From: an uncultured Candidatus Saccharibacteria bacterium
Lineage (GTDB): Bacteria > Patescibacteriota > Saccharimonadia > Saccharimonadales > Saccharimonadaceae
Length of the DNA: 64,000 nucleotides
NCBI GenBank assembly: GCA_947253945.1
Contig: CAMYAY010000005.1
Coordinates: 3,710-67,709 of the forward strand
Direction of reading: 5' to 3'
Shown here: one piece after another, positions 33,146 through 42,625 of the stretch
Layout of the letters: each line of letters begins with the position of its first letter
Position numbering within the stretch: the stretch's first letter is position 1
Program-made: the position numbers and the translations under genes
The notes under the pieces: generated by a model
Database searches by the model: none
Seen by the model: the letters and a program-made list of their open reading frames with translations, nothing else
Told to the model about the DNA's origin: nothing

Positions 33146-34843
33146 TTAATTTTTAGCTTTGGGTTTTGCCTTAATTTTTGAGCCAGCCTTTTCACCCGCA
33201 GCCTTGGCTGGCTTGATACCCTTCTCGGTGACATCGAATTTATCCATGTAGCGGCCAAATATTAGGCGCGTCTGCGCCACGTAGGCAGAGGCACTAGAGT
33301 AAACCAGCGCCGTGACAGGCATCAGCACCCACTGCACCAGCATAATGATACTTTTAGCCTTGTGGTAACGCGCCGGCCGCGGTGGTAGCATCGTGAGCGA
33401 AGTAAAAACGGTAATTAAGAGACCTATCACGGCAATCTGCTGCAGAGTAGAAATAGTGAGCGGCAAATCGTTAGCCATAATGCTACCGCGCGCGGCGGCT
33501 GGGTTAAGGTACAGCGGTGCAAAGCCACCAAACGCCACAATTGGCGCAATCGAAGCTAGAGACACCGTGCCCTCTAGTAACTGGAAGAAACGCGCCCAGC
33601 CGTCCGTCCACTTTACTCGACAGTCGCGGCTCAACAAATGCGTGGCAACATACGCCACATCAGAAGCGCCATACGCCCAGCGCCGCATCTGAATGAACTG
33701 CGCCTTAAGCGTCTTAAGGTAACCGCGCGACAGCACAGCGTCCTGACCAATCGCTAGGTGTAACGGCACCACGCGATAATGACCGTCAAAGAAAAAGTAA
33801 CTACGCCAATACTGGTGGCCATCCTCCACGATGGTGCGTCGCGACCAGTAATCCATCTGCTCAAGCGCCCACAACCCCTGCGAATGTGATGCGAAGTTGC
33901 GTAAAGTGCGCGGGCGCATCGAAGAAATAATGTTCCAAAAGGAGTTAGAGGCTGCCACGACACGCATCGGCGCCGGCACGTCCCAAATGTTGTTGTTAAA
34001 TACGCACACCGGCTGGAACGACGCCTGCTGGCGGTCGGGCGTGGTAATCCATTTGTAAGTCAGGTAAGAAAAATACTTTTTGTCCGGCTTATTATCGGAA
34101 TCTTGACTAGTTACAATAACGTTTTTCGGGTCAATGCCCTGCTGCCGCACCCAGCGCGAAAGCTCACGCGCTGCATAGACAATGTTCGGACCCTTGCCCA
34201 CCACCTCGTCCGGCAAGCCCACCGGATGCTCCACAAATATCAGGTCACGAAACACGCCCGTCCAATGCTGCTTAATTTGCGCTACAGTATCCAGTGCTGC
34301 CTGCCCGCCGCGCTGCTCGTACGCAATTACCACGACTAAATTGTGTTTAATGTCGTAATCACTGGCCGCCAAATTAGCCAGCGTCGGCCCCAATACGTCG
34401 TAACTCTCGTTATAAAAAGCGATGAGGTCAACATTAATAACCTGCTTGGAGCGTGGGAAACCCTTACGATGATTCTTGAGATACTCCAGCCGCCTGATGT
34501 GCTCCGCTAGGCCATAAACCTTGCGCTGCGCGCGCTTACTTAACCCCGCGTATTGCTTAAGGCTCGCCGCCGGATGGTCGAGCTCACGCAGTCGCGCCGC
34601 CCAATCGACTTTGCCCGCCCGCTTGAGCCACCGCGCGCCCTGTATGGTGCGATAAGCCGTCGGGAAGGCACGCACAAATGGGATGAATACCAGCACCAAG
34701 ATGTAAAGTGAGGCAAGAAATGGGTTGACGAGGCTTAAAACAATCAGGATAACAATAGTCAAATACGACAGCGCCCCCGGCAAAATCTCAAAAAAGCGAT
34801 ACAATTTGCTACGCCGTTTGAGAGGGAGTTCGAGGTCCGTCAT
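33146..34843 (-). CDS. Membrane-embedded processive glycosyltransferase, family 2
   Basis: 565 residues from ATG 34843, which overlaps the stop of the preceding gene (ATGA); the frame is open 28 codons further. Two N-terminal membrane helices are followed by a GT2 domain (VDLIAFYNESYDVLGPTLAN; TSQDSDNKPDKKYF with the DxD-like acidic cluster; IVEDGH) and the QMRRW form of the QxxRW motif, then four more membrane helices and a Lys-rich tail. This is cellulose-synthase-like architecture, so a membrane-exported polysaccharide is likely; the sugar is unknown. Confidence 0.82.
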   Translation of the reverse strand: MTDLELPLKRRSKLYRFFEILPGALSYLTIVILIVLSLVNPFLASLYILVLVFIPFVRAFPTAYRTIQGARWLKRAGKVDWAARLRELDHPAASLKQYAGLSKRAQRKVYGLAEHIRRLEYLKNHRKGFPRSKQVINVDLIAFYNESYDVLGPTLANLAASDYDIKHNLVVVIAYEQRGGQAALDTVAQIKQHWTGVFRDLIFVEHPVGLPDEVVGKGPNIVYAARELSRWVRQQGIDPKNVIVTSQDSDNKPDKKYFSYLTYKWITTPDRQQASFQPVCVFNNNIWDVPAPMRVVAASNSFWNIISSMRPRTLRNFASHSQGLWALEQMDYWSRRTIVEDGHQYWRSYFFFDGHYRVVPLHLAIGQDAVLSRGYLKTLKAQFIQMRRWAYGASDVAYVATHLLSRDCRVKWTDGWARFFQLLEGTVSLASIAPIVAFGGFAPLYLNPAAARGSIMANDLPLTISTLQQIAVIGLLITVFTSLTMLPPRPARYHKAKSIIMLVQWVLMPVTALVYSSASAYVAQTRLIFGRYMDKFDVTEKGIKPAKAAGEKAGSKIKAKPKAKN

Positions 34844-35289
34844 GAAATTGCTACCGTCCGTAAAATAAAGGCACTCATCATTACTGTAATAATCAAGCCA
34901 ATCAGCGCCATCAGCCAGAGCCAACACAGTGCCAGCTGGCGGCCGCGCGCCATGTAAAGTTTAATTGATATCGCAAAGGTGATGCCAAACACTACCACTG
35001 GAAACAGTAGTGCGGTGAAGACATAAAACCACGGTTGCTCGGCGTTACCCTCCATAGTGCGGAAGATACCGATTAAGTCCCAGTGAGTACGGATGGAAAG
35101 GCCGCTCGACGGAATGTGCGTAGCGACAATCAAAAACAACACCAGCATTTCAAAGAAACTAATAAGCACGAGGCAGTCAAAAGTCTTGCTGGTCAGCAGC
35201 TGTAAAATTGCCACCTTTAAACGGACCAACGACTGACGGGTGGGCTTCTTCTTTGGTGATTCTTCGGTGTTGTCAGGTAAATCTGCCAT
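34840..35289 (-). CDS. Small membrane protein coupled to the glycosyltransferase
   Basis: 149 residues. A polar Lys-rich N-terminus is followed by three membrane segments (about 37-58, 87-108, 120-145). No family recognised. Its stop overlaps the glycosyltransferase start, so the two are translated together and it may be its partner subunit (inference). Confidence 0.7.
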   Translation of the reverse strand: MADLPDNTEESPKKKPTRQSLVRLKVAILQLLTSKTFDCLVLISFFEMLVLFLIVATHIPSSGLSIRTHWDLIGIFRTMEGNAEQPWFYVFTALLFPVVVFGITFAISIKLYMARGRQLALCWLWLMALIGLIITVMMSAFILRTVAIS

Positions 35290-35298
35290 AATAATATC

Positions 35299-35372
35299 TG
35301 GTGCGGGTGCGGAGAGTCGAACTCCGATCTCAACCTTGGGAAGGTTATATAATACCGTTATAATACACCCGC
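35299..35372 (-). tRNA. tRNA-Gly (anticodon CCC)
   Basis: On minus, acceptor GCGGGTG/CACCCGC (as paired strands) closes fully, the anticodon loop TTCCCAA gives CCC, the T arm has TTCGACT and CCA is encoded. The D arm is AT-rich. Confidence 0.9.
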
Positions 35373-35375
35373 TTG

Positions 35376-35452
35376 TGGAGCCACCTTGGGGATTCGAACC
35401 CCAGACCCCCGCTTTACGAAAGCGATGCTCTAGCCAACTGAGCTAAGGTGGC
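35376..35452 (-). tRNA. tRNA-Thr (anticodon CGT)
   Basis: Acceptor GCCACCT/AGGTGGC, anticodon loop TTCGTAA, T loop TTCGAAT and encoded CCA. It lies three bases upstream of tRNA-Gly on the same strand, so they are cotranscribed. Confidence 0.93.
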
Positions 35453-35587
35453 AACTGGTATAATTATACAAAATTTGGTGGTGTGTTGCAATAAAATGGC
35501 TTGGGCGACGGCGTGGTGGATAGCGTAGTAATGGCGTGCAATTCGCCATAATGTACCATGATTTGCCCTATTTTGTGCCATACAAAA

Positions 35588-35606
35588 GGCCCCACCGTGG
35601 TGGGGC
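35588..35606 (-). terminator. Terminator of tRNA-Asp
   Basis: A GCCCCACC/GGTGGGGC stem followed by TTTT on minus. Confidence 0.7.
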
Positions 35607-35614
35607 AATAAAAC

Positions 35615-35692
35615 TGGCGCGCTCGACCGGATTCGAACCGGCGATCTTCTCCGTGACAGGGAGACGTGATAGACCAACTTCACTACAAGCGC
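35615..35692 (-). tRNA. tRNA-Asp (anticodon GTC)
   Basis: Acceptor GCGCTTG/CGAGCGC, anticodon arm TCTCC-CTGTCAC-GGAGA, T arm CCGG-TTCGAAT-CCGG, discriminator G and CCA. Confidence 0.94.
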
Positions 35693-35718
35693 ATCTAACA
35701 TTATTATATTACCAAACT

Positions 35719-35738
35719 CCCCTTGCGATTGCAAGGGG
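35719..35738. terminator. Terminator of ftsK
   Basis: CCCCTTGC (35719-35726), loop GATT, GCAAGGGG (35731-35738), with T residues on either side. Confidence 0.8.
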
Positions 35739-35747
35739 TTTTATAGT

Positions 35748-38027
35748 TTAACCGTTTAATTCGTCCAGCGAAGAGATTAACACTTCGCGCGGGCGTGAAC
35801 CATCTGGCGCGCTAATTACGCCACGGTCCTCCATCTCGTCTATCAGGCGCGACGCCTTACCGTAACCAATGCGCATGCGGCGCTGCAATAGCGAAGTCGA
35901 AGCCTTGCCGGCATTTATCACCACCTCAACGGCGCGGCGGAAGTCGTCGTCATCGCTACCTAAGCCATCCTCAACGCTACCACCGTTCGACACACTGTTA
36001 TCGGCTAGCTTAGCTAGTAGCGCATCATTGTACTGCGCTGGACTCTGCAATTTAAGGTCAGCCACGATGCGGTCGATTTCGTCATCCTCCACATTGACCG
36101 CCTGCACACGGCGCGGCTCTTTCAGGCTATTGGTAATCATCAGCATATCACCCTTGCCCATCAGCCCCTCAGCGCCCGAAGCGTTGATAATCTGTTGCGA
36201 CTCCATCTTACTACGCACGGCAAAAGCGAAGCCCGCCGGCACGTTAGCTTTCAATGGCCCCTGAATATACTTGGCACGCGGCGCCTGCATCATAATGATT
36301 TCGTGGATGCCAGCAGCTCGCCCCTTCTGGGCAATACGCTGAATCATGGTAGTCACCGTCTCGCGCTCCTGCGACTTTAAGGAATCGATTAAGTCGGTGT
36401 ACTCATCAACAATCAAGACTAGGCTTGGCATTTTTTCCTCAGGGAACTTGGCGTTGAAGTCTTTCAGCTTCTTGATACCGCCGCGCTCGGCAAACAAGCC
36501 ATAGCGGCGCTCCATTTCATCTGCTAGCCAGAGTAAAGTGCGCGTGAGCTTGTGTAGCTCCTCTGGCGAAGTGCCCGCCACAATTGGCGCTAGAAGATGC
36601 GGCATATCGTTATACTGAATCATTTCGTTACCCTTCGGGTCAACCAGCACGAACTTAAGGTCGTCCGGCGTATTGCGGTAAAGTAACGACACAATAATGG
36701 CGTTCATCATCACCGACTTACCCGAACCAGTGGTACCGGCAATTAGGAGATGTGGTAAGCTCGCCAAATCCATCACAATTGGGTTGCCGCTAACGTCCAA
36801 ACCCACGGCAAATGACAGCGGTGCCTTACTGTTGCGCCACGCCGAAGATTGCAACACACTACGAATGCCCACGAACGCCGGTCGGCGATTCGGTATCTCA
36901 ATACCCACAAACGGCTGCCCCGGAATCGGCGCCTCGATGCGGATGCTTGGCACCGCCAAATTGAGACGGAAGGAGTTCTCTAGCTCAGTGATGCGCGACA
37001 GTTTAACACCCCGCTGTGGCTTAATGCAGTACTGCGCCACGCGCGGGCCCAGTGTTACGTGGTCAACGCGACCACTAATGCCGAACTCGTTTAAGGTGTC
37101 ACAAATAATTTCCGCATTGCGCGTGGTGTCGCCTGGGTCAGGCTCACCCTGCTTATCCGACAGAAGTTTAATATCTGGTAAATGCCAATTGGAATTGCTC
37201 ACCACCACTGGCGCGCTCTCAACCTTGTCTAGCTTCGCCGGACGCTTCACCTCCACCTCTGGGGCAGACTTATCTTTTGCAGAATCCTTGTCTTTATCTG
37301 GCGCGTCCGACTTGTCTTTATGACGCAACAAACCGGCTAACGGTGACGACTTGGCGTCTTTATCTTTACCCTTCGGCTCGTCTTTAGTCATGCCGACTAC
37401 AGCAAGATTAGGCTTGGCTGCCTGTGCCAGCTTATCCGCCACTTGGGCATTGTGCGCAGCGTCGTCATCCTTCGCTGTCATCGCCTCTAGTTTATGCACC
37501 ACCGCCTTCGGTGATACTGAGAAAATAAACATCGCAAGTACTAACAACAAAAATACATAAATCAGCGCTGCGACAGGCACATTAACCATGCGGAGCGTCA
37601 AATCCGCCACCAGCCAGCCAATGACGCCGCCACCAGCCACAGGGTCACTGCGTGAAAGCAGCTCTGGATGCGCCAAAAAGAGTTGGAAGAAGGCAGTGAG
37701 CAGGATGGTAGCAAGCCCCGAAGCCGCCAGCACGACACTGGAAGGGCGCTTGGACTTGTCGCGGAAGACCTGCACTGCGAGATAAATTAACATTAACGGG
37801 CAGAGGTAAGTTGTCCAGCCCACGACCATGCGAAAACCCTTCGCCACATAAACCGCCGCCATGCCGCCGCCGCCGAACATGCCGACCGTCAAGAGGAGGG
37901 CAAAAATAATCACAAAGATGGCCACGACTTGCGACCAGAATCCCGCCGGCACCGTGTGGCTAACCGCCGGTGCGGCTTTCGCTTTTGCTTTTGGTGGGCG
38001 GCCTGGACCGCGTTTTTTGGTTGCCAT
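35748..38027 (-). CDS. ftsK: DNA translocase FtsK/SpoIIIE
   Basis: 759 residues. A Lys/Pro-rich start, four membrane helices (about 25-190), a charged linker rich in Lys and Asp, the beta domain, a RecA-like motor with Walker A GTTGSGKS and Walker B LVLIVDEYTDL, and the gamma winged helix (YGKASRLIDEMEDRGVI). It pumps chromosomal DNA through the closing septum. The upstream TATAAT is about ten bases before ATG. Confidence 0.96.
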   Translation of the reverse strand: MATKKRGPGRPPKAKAKAAPAVSHTVPAGFWSQVVAIFVIIFALLLTVGMFGGGGMAAVYVAKGFRMVVGWTTYLCPLMLIYLAVQVFRDKSKRPSSVVLAASGLATILLTAFFQLFLAHPELLSRSDPVAGGGVIGWLVADLTLRMVNVPVAALIYVFLLLVLAMFIFSVSPKAVVHKLEAMTAKDDDAAHNAQVADKLAQAAKPNLAVVGMTKDEPKGKDKDAKSSPLAGLLRHKDKSDAPDKDKDSAKDKSAPEVEVKRPAKLDKVESAPVVVSNSNWHLPDIKLLSDKQGEPDPGDTTRNAEIICDTLNEFGISGRVDHVTLGPRVAQYCIKPQRGVKLSRITELENSFRLNLAVPSIRIEAPIPGQPFVGIEIPNRRPAFVGIRSVLQSSAWRNSKAPLSFAVGLDVSGNPIVMDLASLPHLLIAGTTGSGKSVMMNAIIVSLLYRNTPDDLKFVLVDPKGNEMIQYNDMPHLLAPIVAGTSPEELHKLTRTLLWLADEMERRYGLFAERGGIKKLKDFNAKFPEEKMPSLVLIVDEYTDLIDSLKSQERETVTTMIQRIAQKGRAAGIHEIIMMQAPRAKYIQGPLKANVPAGFAFAVRSKMESQQIINASGAEGLMGKGDMLMITNSLKEPRRVQAVNVEDDEIDRIVADLKLQSPAQYNDALLAKLADNSVSNGGSVEDGLGSDDDDFRRAVEVVINAGKASTSLLQRRMRIGYGKASRLIDEMEDRGVISAPDGSRPREVLISSLDELNG

Positions 38028-38063
38028 AGATATTACTATTATACCATAAAACTGCTTAAGTCT

Positions 38064-38088
38064 AAAAATACCCCTTTTCAGGGGTATT
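38064..38088 (-). terminator. Terminator of rnj
   Basis: AATACCCC (38067-38074) and GGGGTATT (38081-38088) with a six-base loop; minus-strand T-run follows. Confidence 0.8.
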
Positions 38089-38095
38089 CTAAGTG

Positions 38096-40477
38096 CTACT
38101 TATCTTCGCGCCACATTTTCATTGGGTTCGGGCCATCTGGGACGCGCTTAAACGAGATGACACGCTTGACTGGTGGTTTGCGCGTGGTGTCGATGTTGGC
38201 CGCGTCGCGACGCGCCGCCACTTTGCTGTGGGGAATTGGCGCATTCGGATTTAGGTGGTGATGTGGAGCAAAATGCATGGCAGCGCCCCGAATCACGGTC
38301 TTGGCCGGCTTTGGCTGCGCCTCCGGTAACGGCGTCGTGCGCACAATTTGCACTGCCGGATGGGTTGGCCGTGGGCGTGGCGTGCGGACAGACTGGCCGC
38401 GAATGCGCATCATTTCCTGCTCAGCAAACTCCTTATCGCGGCGCTCGCGCTCTTGGTCGTGCTCGCGATTTTGGTTCGAAGACGCCTTAGCGCCAACTTC
38501 ATTAATTACCGGTATCACAATTGGCGTGCGGTGCGTCTGGTCATACAGAATCTGAGTGATTTCTTCGCGCAAATCCTTCTTAAAGTTCTCGAGGTCAACG
38601 TGGTGGCCCGAATACGCCTTGGCTACCTTTTGCCGCACATACTGACGAATGGAATTGATGAGCTCTTCGCTGTCACGCAAGTAAATAAAGCCGCGCGAGA
38701 CGATGTCAGGCGAAGTCAAGAGGCGGCCGCTACCCTTCTGCACCGTCAAAACAACTACAAAGATACCCTCGGTCGACATGTGAATGCGGTCCTTTAGGAC
38801 TACGTCACTCACCACGTCGCCGGCGTCATCGTACATGATACCGCCCACTGGGACGCGGCCCGTCTTCTGCGCTGTGCCATCTGGATAAAATTCCACCACG
38901 TCGCCGGCGTCACACACAAAGATGTGGTCGCGCGCGATGCCGCAATCGTTCTCGGCAATCTCAGCGTTGTGTACCAACATGTGGAACTCGCCGTGGTTTG
39001 GCAGATAAAAGGTTGGGTGAAGGGCGTTTATTAGCTTCACGTGGTCTTCGCGCTTGGCATGGCCAGACAAGTGGAGCGGACCAACGCCGTAGCGAGCAGT
39101 TTTGCGGTTCTGCAAGACATCAGAGCCCTCACGCATCAAACCATCCACCGTGCGCACCACGTGGTTTTCATTGCCCGGAATTGGGTTAGATGAAAAGACA
39201 ATGACGTCACTGTCTTTAATTTTAACAAAGCGATGTGCGCCCGTCGCCATGCGGTTGAGCACGGCGTTAAACTCGCCCTGCGAACCCGTACAGACAATAC
39301 AAACCTCTGAGTCAGGCAGCTTCACCAAGTCTTCCATGGTCATCACGGTGTTGTTTGGCAGCTTCAACATGCCAGTTTTGAGGCCAATTTCAACATTTTG
39401 CACCATCGAAAAGCCCGCAAATGCCACCTTGCGGCCGTGTTGCGCCGCCGACATGACGATGTTTTGCATGCGGTGTACCTGCGATGAGAAACAAGAGATA
39501 ATCATGCGCGAATTTGGGTATTTGTCCATAATTTGGTCGAAGCTCTCTTTGATGTCGTTCTCGCCATAAGCAGTCACAGTGCCGTCGTCTTCACAGTTGG
39601 TGGACTCGTTCATAAAGAGCAAGATGCCTTCCTTCGCTGCAATTTCACTCATGCGGTTTAAATCAAACTTTTTGCCGTCCACTGGATGGTCTTCAAAGCG
39701 CCAGTCGCCCGAACTTAGGACAACGCCTAGCGGGGTGCGCAAGACAACCGCCGCGGCGTCTGGAATAGAGTGGTTAACGCGCACCAGCTCAAGGCCGAGG
39801 TGCTCGCTTAATTGCACACGGTCGTGATTTTCTGGGTTCATCTCATGGAATTCTGGCTTGAAGTCGGTGTCTTCCTCTTCCATGTTCTTTTGTAGCATGC
39901 CAATGGTGAACTTGGTGGCGTAAACCGGCGCCGGAATCTTTGGTATCAGGTGGTGGAAGGCACCAATGTGGTCAAGGTGCCCGTGGGTAATCACCACGGC
40001 CTTAATTTTTGACTTGTTCTTCTCAAGATAGGTGATGTCTGGCACGATGTAATTAATACCTGGGTAATCATCCCCTGGGAAGAGGAAGCCCATGTCAATC
40101 ACAATAATTTCGTCGCCATACTCAATGGCAGTCATGTTCTTGCCGATACCCATTTCGCCCACGCCACCAATCGGGATGACCTTCAGGGCGCCGAGGTCCT
40201 TCTTGCTGTCGCGGTGCTTGCGCGCCAAACTTGGTGTGTACTGTTCGCCGCCGTAGCCGTTGTAAATTGACTTGTTAACTGGGGCGTCCACGTGATGCTG
40301 TGAGGCCTGGGCGTTGACATTATCGCTGACGCGCCGCTTGGCGCGCTCCACCTCACCCCGCCGCGTGGTGGTGGCATCTAGTACAGTGTTACCCGTCTTT
40401 TTTCGCGTCGTGCGCGCCGCAGCTGGCCGCTTTGAGGTATCGTCAGCCTGCGCCTTTTTAATGCGTTGTTGACCCAT
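38096..40477 (-). CDS. rnj: Ribonuclease J with long N- and C-terminal extensions
   Basis: 793 residues compared with about 555 in typical RNase J. The first 90 residues are basic and low in complexity. The metallo-beta-lactamase/beta-CASP core follows with THGHLDHIGA at about 163-172, NHSIPDA, and LSGHAKRED. The last 130 residues are Arg/Pro-rich. It is an RNA exonuclease/endonuclease in mRNA decay, fitting RNase Y encoded next. GGAG precedes ATG. Confidence 0.93.
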   Translation of the reverse strand: MGQQRIKKAQADDTSKRPAAARTTRKKTGNTVLDATTTRRGEVERAKRRVSDNVNAQASQHHVDAPVNKSIYNGYGGEQYTPSLARKHRDSKKDLGALKVIPIGGVGEMGIGKNMTAIEYGDEIIVIDMGFLFPGDDYPGINYIVPDITYLEKNKSKIKAVVITHGHLDHIGAFHHLIPKIPAPVYATKFTIGMLQKNMEEEDTDFKPEFHEMNPENHDRVQLSEHLGLELVRVNHSIPDAAAVVLRTPLGVVLSSGDWRFEDHPVDGKKFDLNRMSEIAAKEGILLFMNESTNCEDDGTVTAYGENDIKESFDQIMDKYPNSRMIISCFSSQVHRMQNIVMSAAQHGRKVAFAGFSMVQNVEIGLKTGMLKLPNNTVMTMEDLVKLPDSEVCIVCTGSQGEFNAVLNRMATGAHRFVKIKDSDVIVFSSNPIPGNENHVVRTVDGLMREGSDVLQNRKTARYGVGPLHLSGHAKREDHVKLINALHPTFYLPNHGEFHMLVHNAEIAENDCGIARDHIFVCDAGDVVEFYPDGTAQKTGRVPVGGIMYDDAGDVVSDVVLKDRIHMSTEGIFVVVLTVQKGSGRLLTSPDIVSRGFIYLRDSEELINSIRQYVRQKVAKAYSGHHVDLENFKKDLREEITQILYDQTHRTPIVIPVINEVGAKASSNQNREHDQERERRDKEFAEQEMMRIRGQSVRTPRPRPTHPAVQIVRTTPLPEAQPKPAKTVIRGAAMHFAPHHHLNPNAPIPHSKVAARRDAANIDTTRKPPVKRVISFKRVPDGPNPMKMWREDK

Positions 40478-40584
40478 AGATATATTCTCCTTTTACTTTA
40501 TAACTAAAATTAATTATCGATTTCGCTTTGAGTGGTTAAGTCAAGTTTGAGCGATGAATCGCAACGTTATTACTATACTAACAA

Positions 40585-40612
40585 AGAGAGCACCTGCTGT
40601 CAAGTGCTCTCT
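40585..40612 (-). terminator. Terminator of rny
   Basis: AGAGAGCAC (40585-40593) and GTGCTCTCT (40604-40612) with a ten-base loop; short T-run on minus. Confidence 0.7.
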
Positions 40613-40638
40613 TACTAGAGTAAACCTCTGTTAAATGG

Positions 40639-42129
40639 CTATTTGGCGTATTCGATGGCGCGGGTCTCACGAATCACGTTGACCTTAATTGTGCCTGGGT
40701 ATTGCATGGTCGATTCGATTTTATCGGCAATATCACGCGCCAACTTGGTAGCCGACAAATCGTCGATTTTATCCGGATGGACAATCACGCGTACTTCGCG
40801 GCCGGCCGAGATGGCATAAGCCTTATCGATACCATCAAATGAGGTAGCAATGTTCTCTAGGTCCTTCATGCGAGCGGCAAAGTTCTCCGCTGAGATGTTG
40901 CGCGCGCCTGGGCGAGCGGCACTCAAGGCGTCGCAAATGCGGACAATCACCGCCTCTGGGGTCGTAGCCTCAATGTCGTCGTGGTGCGCCTCAATAGCGT
41001 GGGCAATGCGTTCATCCATGCCGTACTTCCGTGCCAGCTCGGCGCCAATGTGGTGGTGCTTGCCCTCAATGCGGTGCGTCACTGCCTTGCCCACATCATG
41101 GAGCAAAGTGGCAGTCTTGGTAATCATAACGTCGGCGCCCACTTCGTTAGCAATCATGCCGGCCATGTGTGCCATCTCCGTAGAGTGCTTTAAGACATTT
41201 TGACCATAACTCGTGCGGAACTTAAGCTCACCCAGTAAATGCAACATCTCTGGTGGAATACCCACCACGCCACATTCGCGAGCGGCATCTTCGCCAGCCC
41301 GAACTACTTCACGCTCAATTTGACGCTGCGCCTTCTCCACCACCTCTTCAATGCGGGCGGGATGAATGCGGCCGTCCTTCAAAAGCATTTCAACCGCGAG
41401 GCGCGCGACTTGGCGGCGAATCGGATCAAACGAACTGAGAACAATCATACCTGGTGTCTCATCAACCAGCACATCCACCCCCGTGGCGCGCTGCAACGCC
41501 TGAATGTTGCGGCCTTCCTTGCCGATAATGCGGCCCTTCATTTCTTCATCTGGCAACGGCACAGCTGTCACGGTACGCTCAGCCGTCACCTCTGAAGCCA
41601 TCCGCTCCATGGTCTGCACAATGAGCATTTCCGCCTTCTGCTCCGCCTCAGCCTCGGCGTTGCGCTGCTGCTTGGCTACATAGCCCAAGAGGTCAGCCGA
41701 GGTTTCCTTCTCTACCACTTGCATCAGCTTCTTGGCAGCCTCTTGGCGCGACATACCCGCCACTTTCTCAAGCTTCTGGTTGATGTTATCGCGCACAGCC
41801 TTGGCTTGGTCACGCAAGTCGTTAATCGCTTGCTCATCCGCCCGCATTTTCTCGGAACGGGCGTCCAGCTCATCAATTTTCGTGAGCAACACATGCTCAC
41901 GCTCAGAAAGCTTGTCTTCTTGATGCTTCAGCTCACGGCGTGTGTTATCCGCCTCCTGCTTTGCAGTCTTGCTGGCGTCTAAAATAATTTGGCTCGCCTT
42001 CGACTTAGCATTGGTAATGAGATGCTCAGCTGTCGCTTGCGCGCGCTGGTTGCGAAGCTTCATTGCCATCACACCCAAAATAGCGCCAAGAAGTAGCCCA
42101 ACTATCGCTGCAACTATTATATAACCCAT
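40639..42129 (-). CDS. rny: Ribonuclease Y
   Basis: 496 residues. An N-terminal membrane anchor (about 1-22), a coiled coil to about residue 190, a KH domain with GRIIGKEGRNIQ, and an HD domain with TLLHDVGKAVTHR and EAHHDD. It is the membrane-bound endoribonuclease that starts mRNA decay. GGGAGG precedes ATG. Confidence 0.96.
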   Translation of the reverse strand: MGYIIVAAIVGLLLGAILGVMAMKLRNQRAQATAEHLITNAKSKASQIILDASKTAKQEADNTRRELKHQEDKLSEREHVLLTKIDELDARSEKMRADEQAINDLRDQAKAVRDNINQKLEKVAGMSRQEAAKKLMQVVEKETSADLLGYVAKQQRNAEAEAEQKAEMLIVQTMERMASEVTAERTVTAVPLPDEEMKGRIIGKEGRNIQALQRATGVDVLVDETPGMIVLSSFDPIRRQVARLAVEMLLKDGRIHPARIEEVVEKAQRQIEREVVRAGEDAARECGVVGIPPEMLHLLGELKFRTSYGQNVLKHSTEMAHMAGMIANEVGADVMITKTATLLHDVGKAVTHRIEGKHHHIGAELARKYGMDERIAHAIEAHHDDIEATTPEAVIVRICDALSAARPGARNISAENFAARMKDLENIATSFDGIDKAYAISAGREVRVIVHPDKIDDLSATKLARDIADKIESTMQYPGTIKVNVIRETRAIEYAK

Positions 42130-42170
42130 AAAATCCTCCCTTCAAGAGTCAAACAAATTGGAAGATGATT

Positions 42171-42554
42171 TTAGTGCTTTGGTGCGGTAATATGTGGTGC
42201 GGCGCCATAATCTGGTAAGGCAATCTGGTCATTTTCGCCGGCCGCGAGGCGCCTCACGCCTGCCGCTAGCCAGTCGTCACCACTAGTTGCCACAATTGGT
42301 AAGTGTTTGCCGTCGGCGATAGCGTTCATTACCGCTAGGCCAATGCGCAGTCCAGTAAACGAACCTGGGCCCTTAAATACCACTAAACCAGTTAAATTAT
42401 CAAAATCCCCTCCTAAGAGGTCGTCAATTTCACCAAGCAAGTTCTTTGCTAGCGTTCGGCCGGCATCCCACTGCTTATTACGTATAATTTTGCCCGCCGT
42501 GTCAGTTAGAGCAATTTCTGCTACTGAATTATCACTACGCACTGCTAAAATCAT
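42171..42554 (-). CDS. tsaB: Short TsaB-like protein (tRNA t6A synthesis)
   Basis: 127 residues versus about 220-230 in standard TsaB. It keeps the N-terminal actin-like lobe with GPGSFTGLRIGLAVMNAIA, the dimerisation/TsaD-binding signature, and lacks the second lobe. TsaB is a non-catalytic partner of TsaD in making N6-threonylcarbamoyl-A37; TsaE is encoded at 47278. TAAACT lies six bases before ATG. Confidence 0.82.
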   Translation of the reverse strand: MILAVRSDNSVAEIALTDTAGKIIRNKQWDAGRTLAKNLLGEIDDLLGGDFDNLTGLVVFKGPGSFTGLRIGLAVMNAIADGKHLPIVATSGDDWLAAGVRRLAAGENDQIALPDYGAAPHITAPKH

Positions 42555-42592
42555 ACTTTTAGTTTAGCACATTTTAGAGGGCATGGGTATGT

Positions 42593-42598
42593 TATAAT
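42593..42598 (+). promoter_or_regulatory. recA -10 element
   Basis: TATAAT 27 bases before the recA ATG, with no good -35 box and no recognisable LexA-type operator nearby. Confidence 0.5.
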
Positions 42599-42625
42599 AA
42601 TGGTAATGATACAAAAGGAGGCGGT

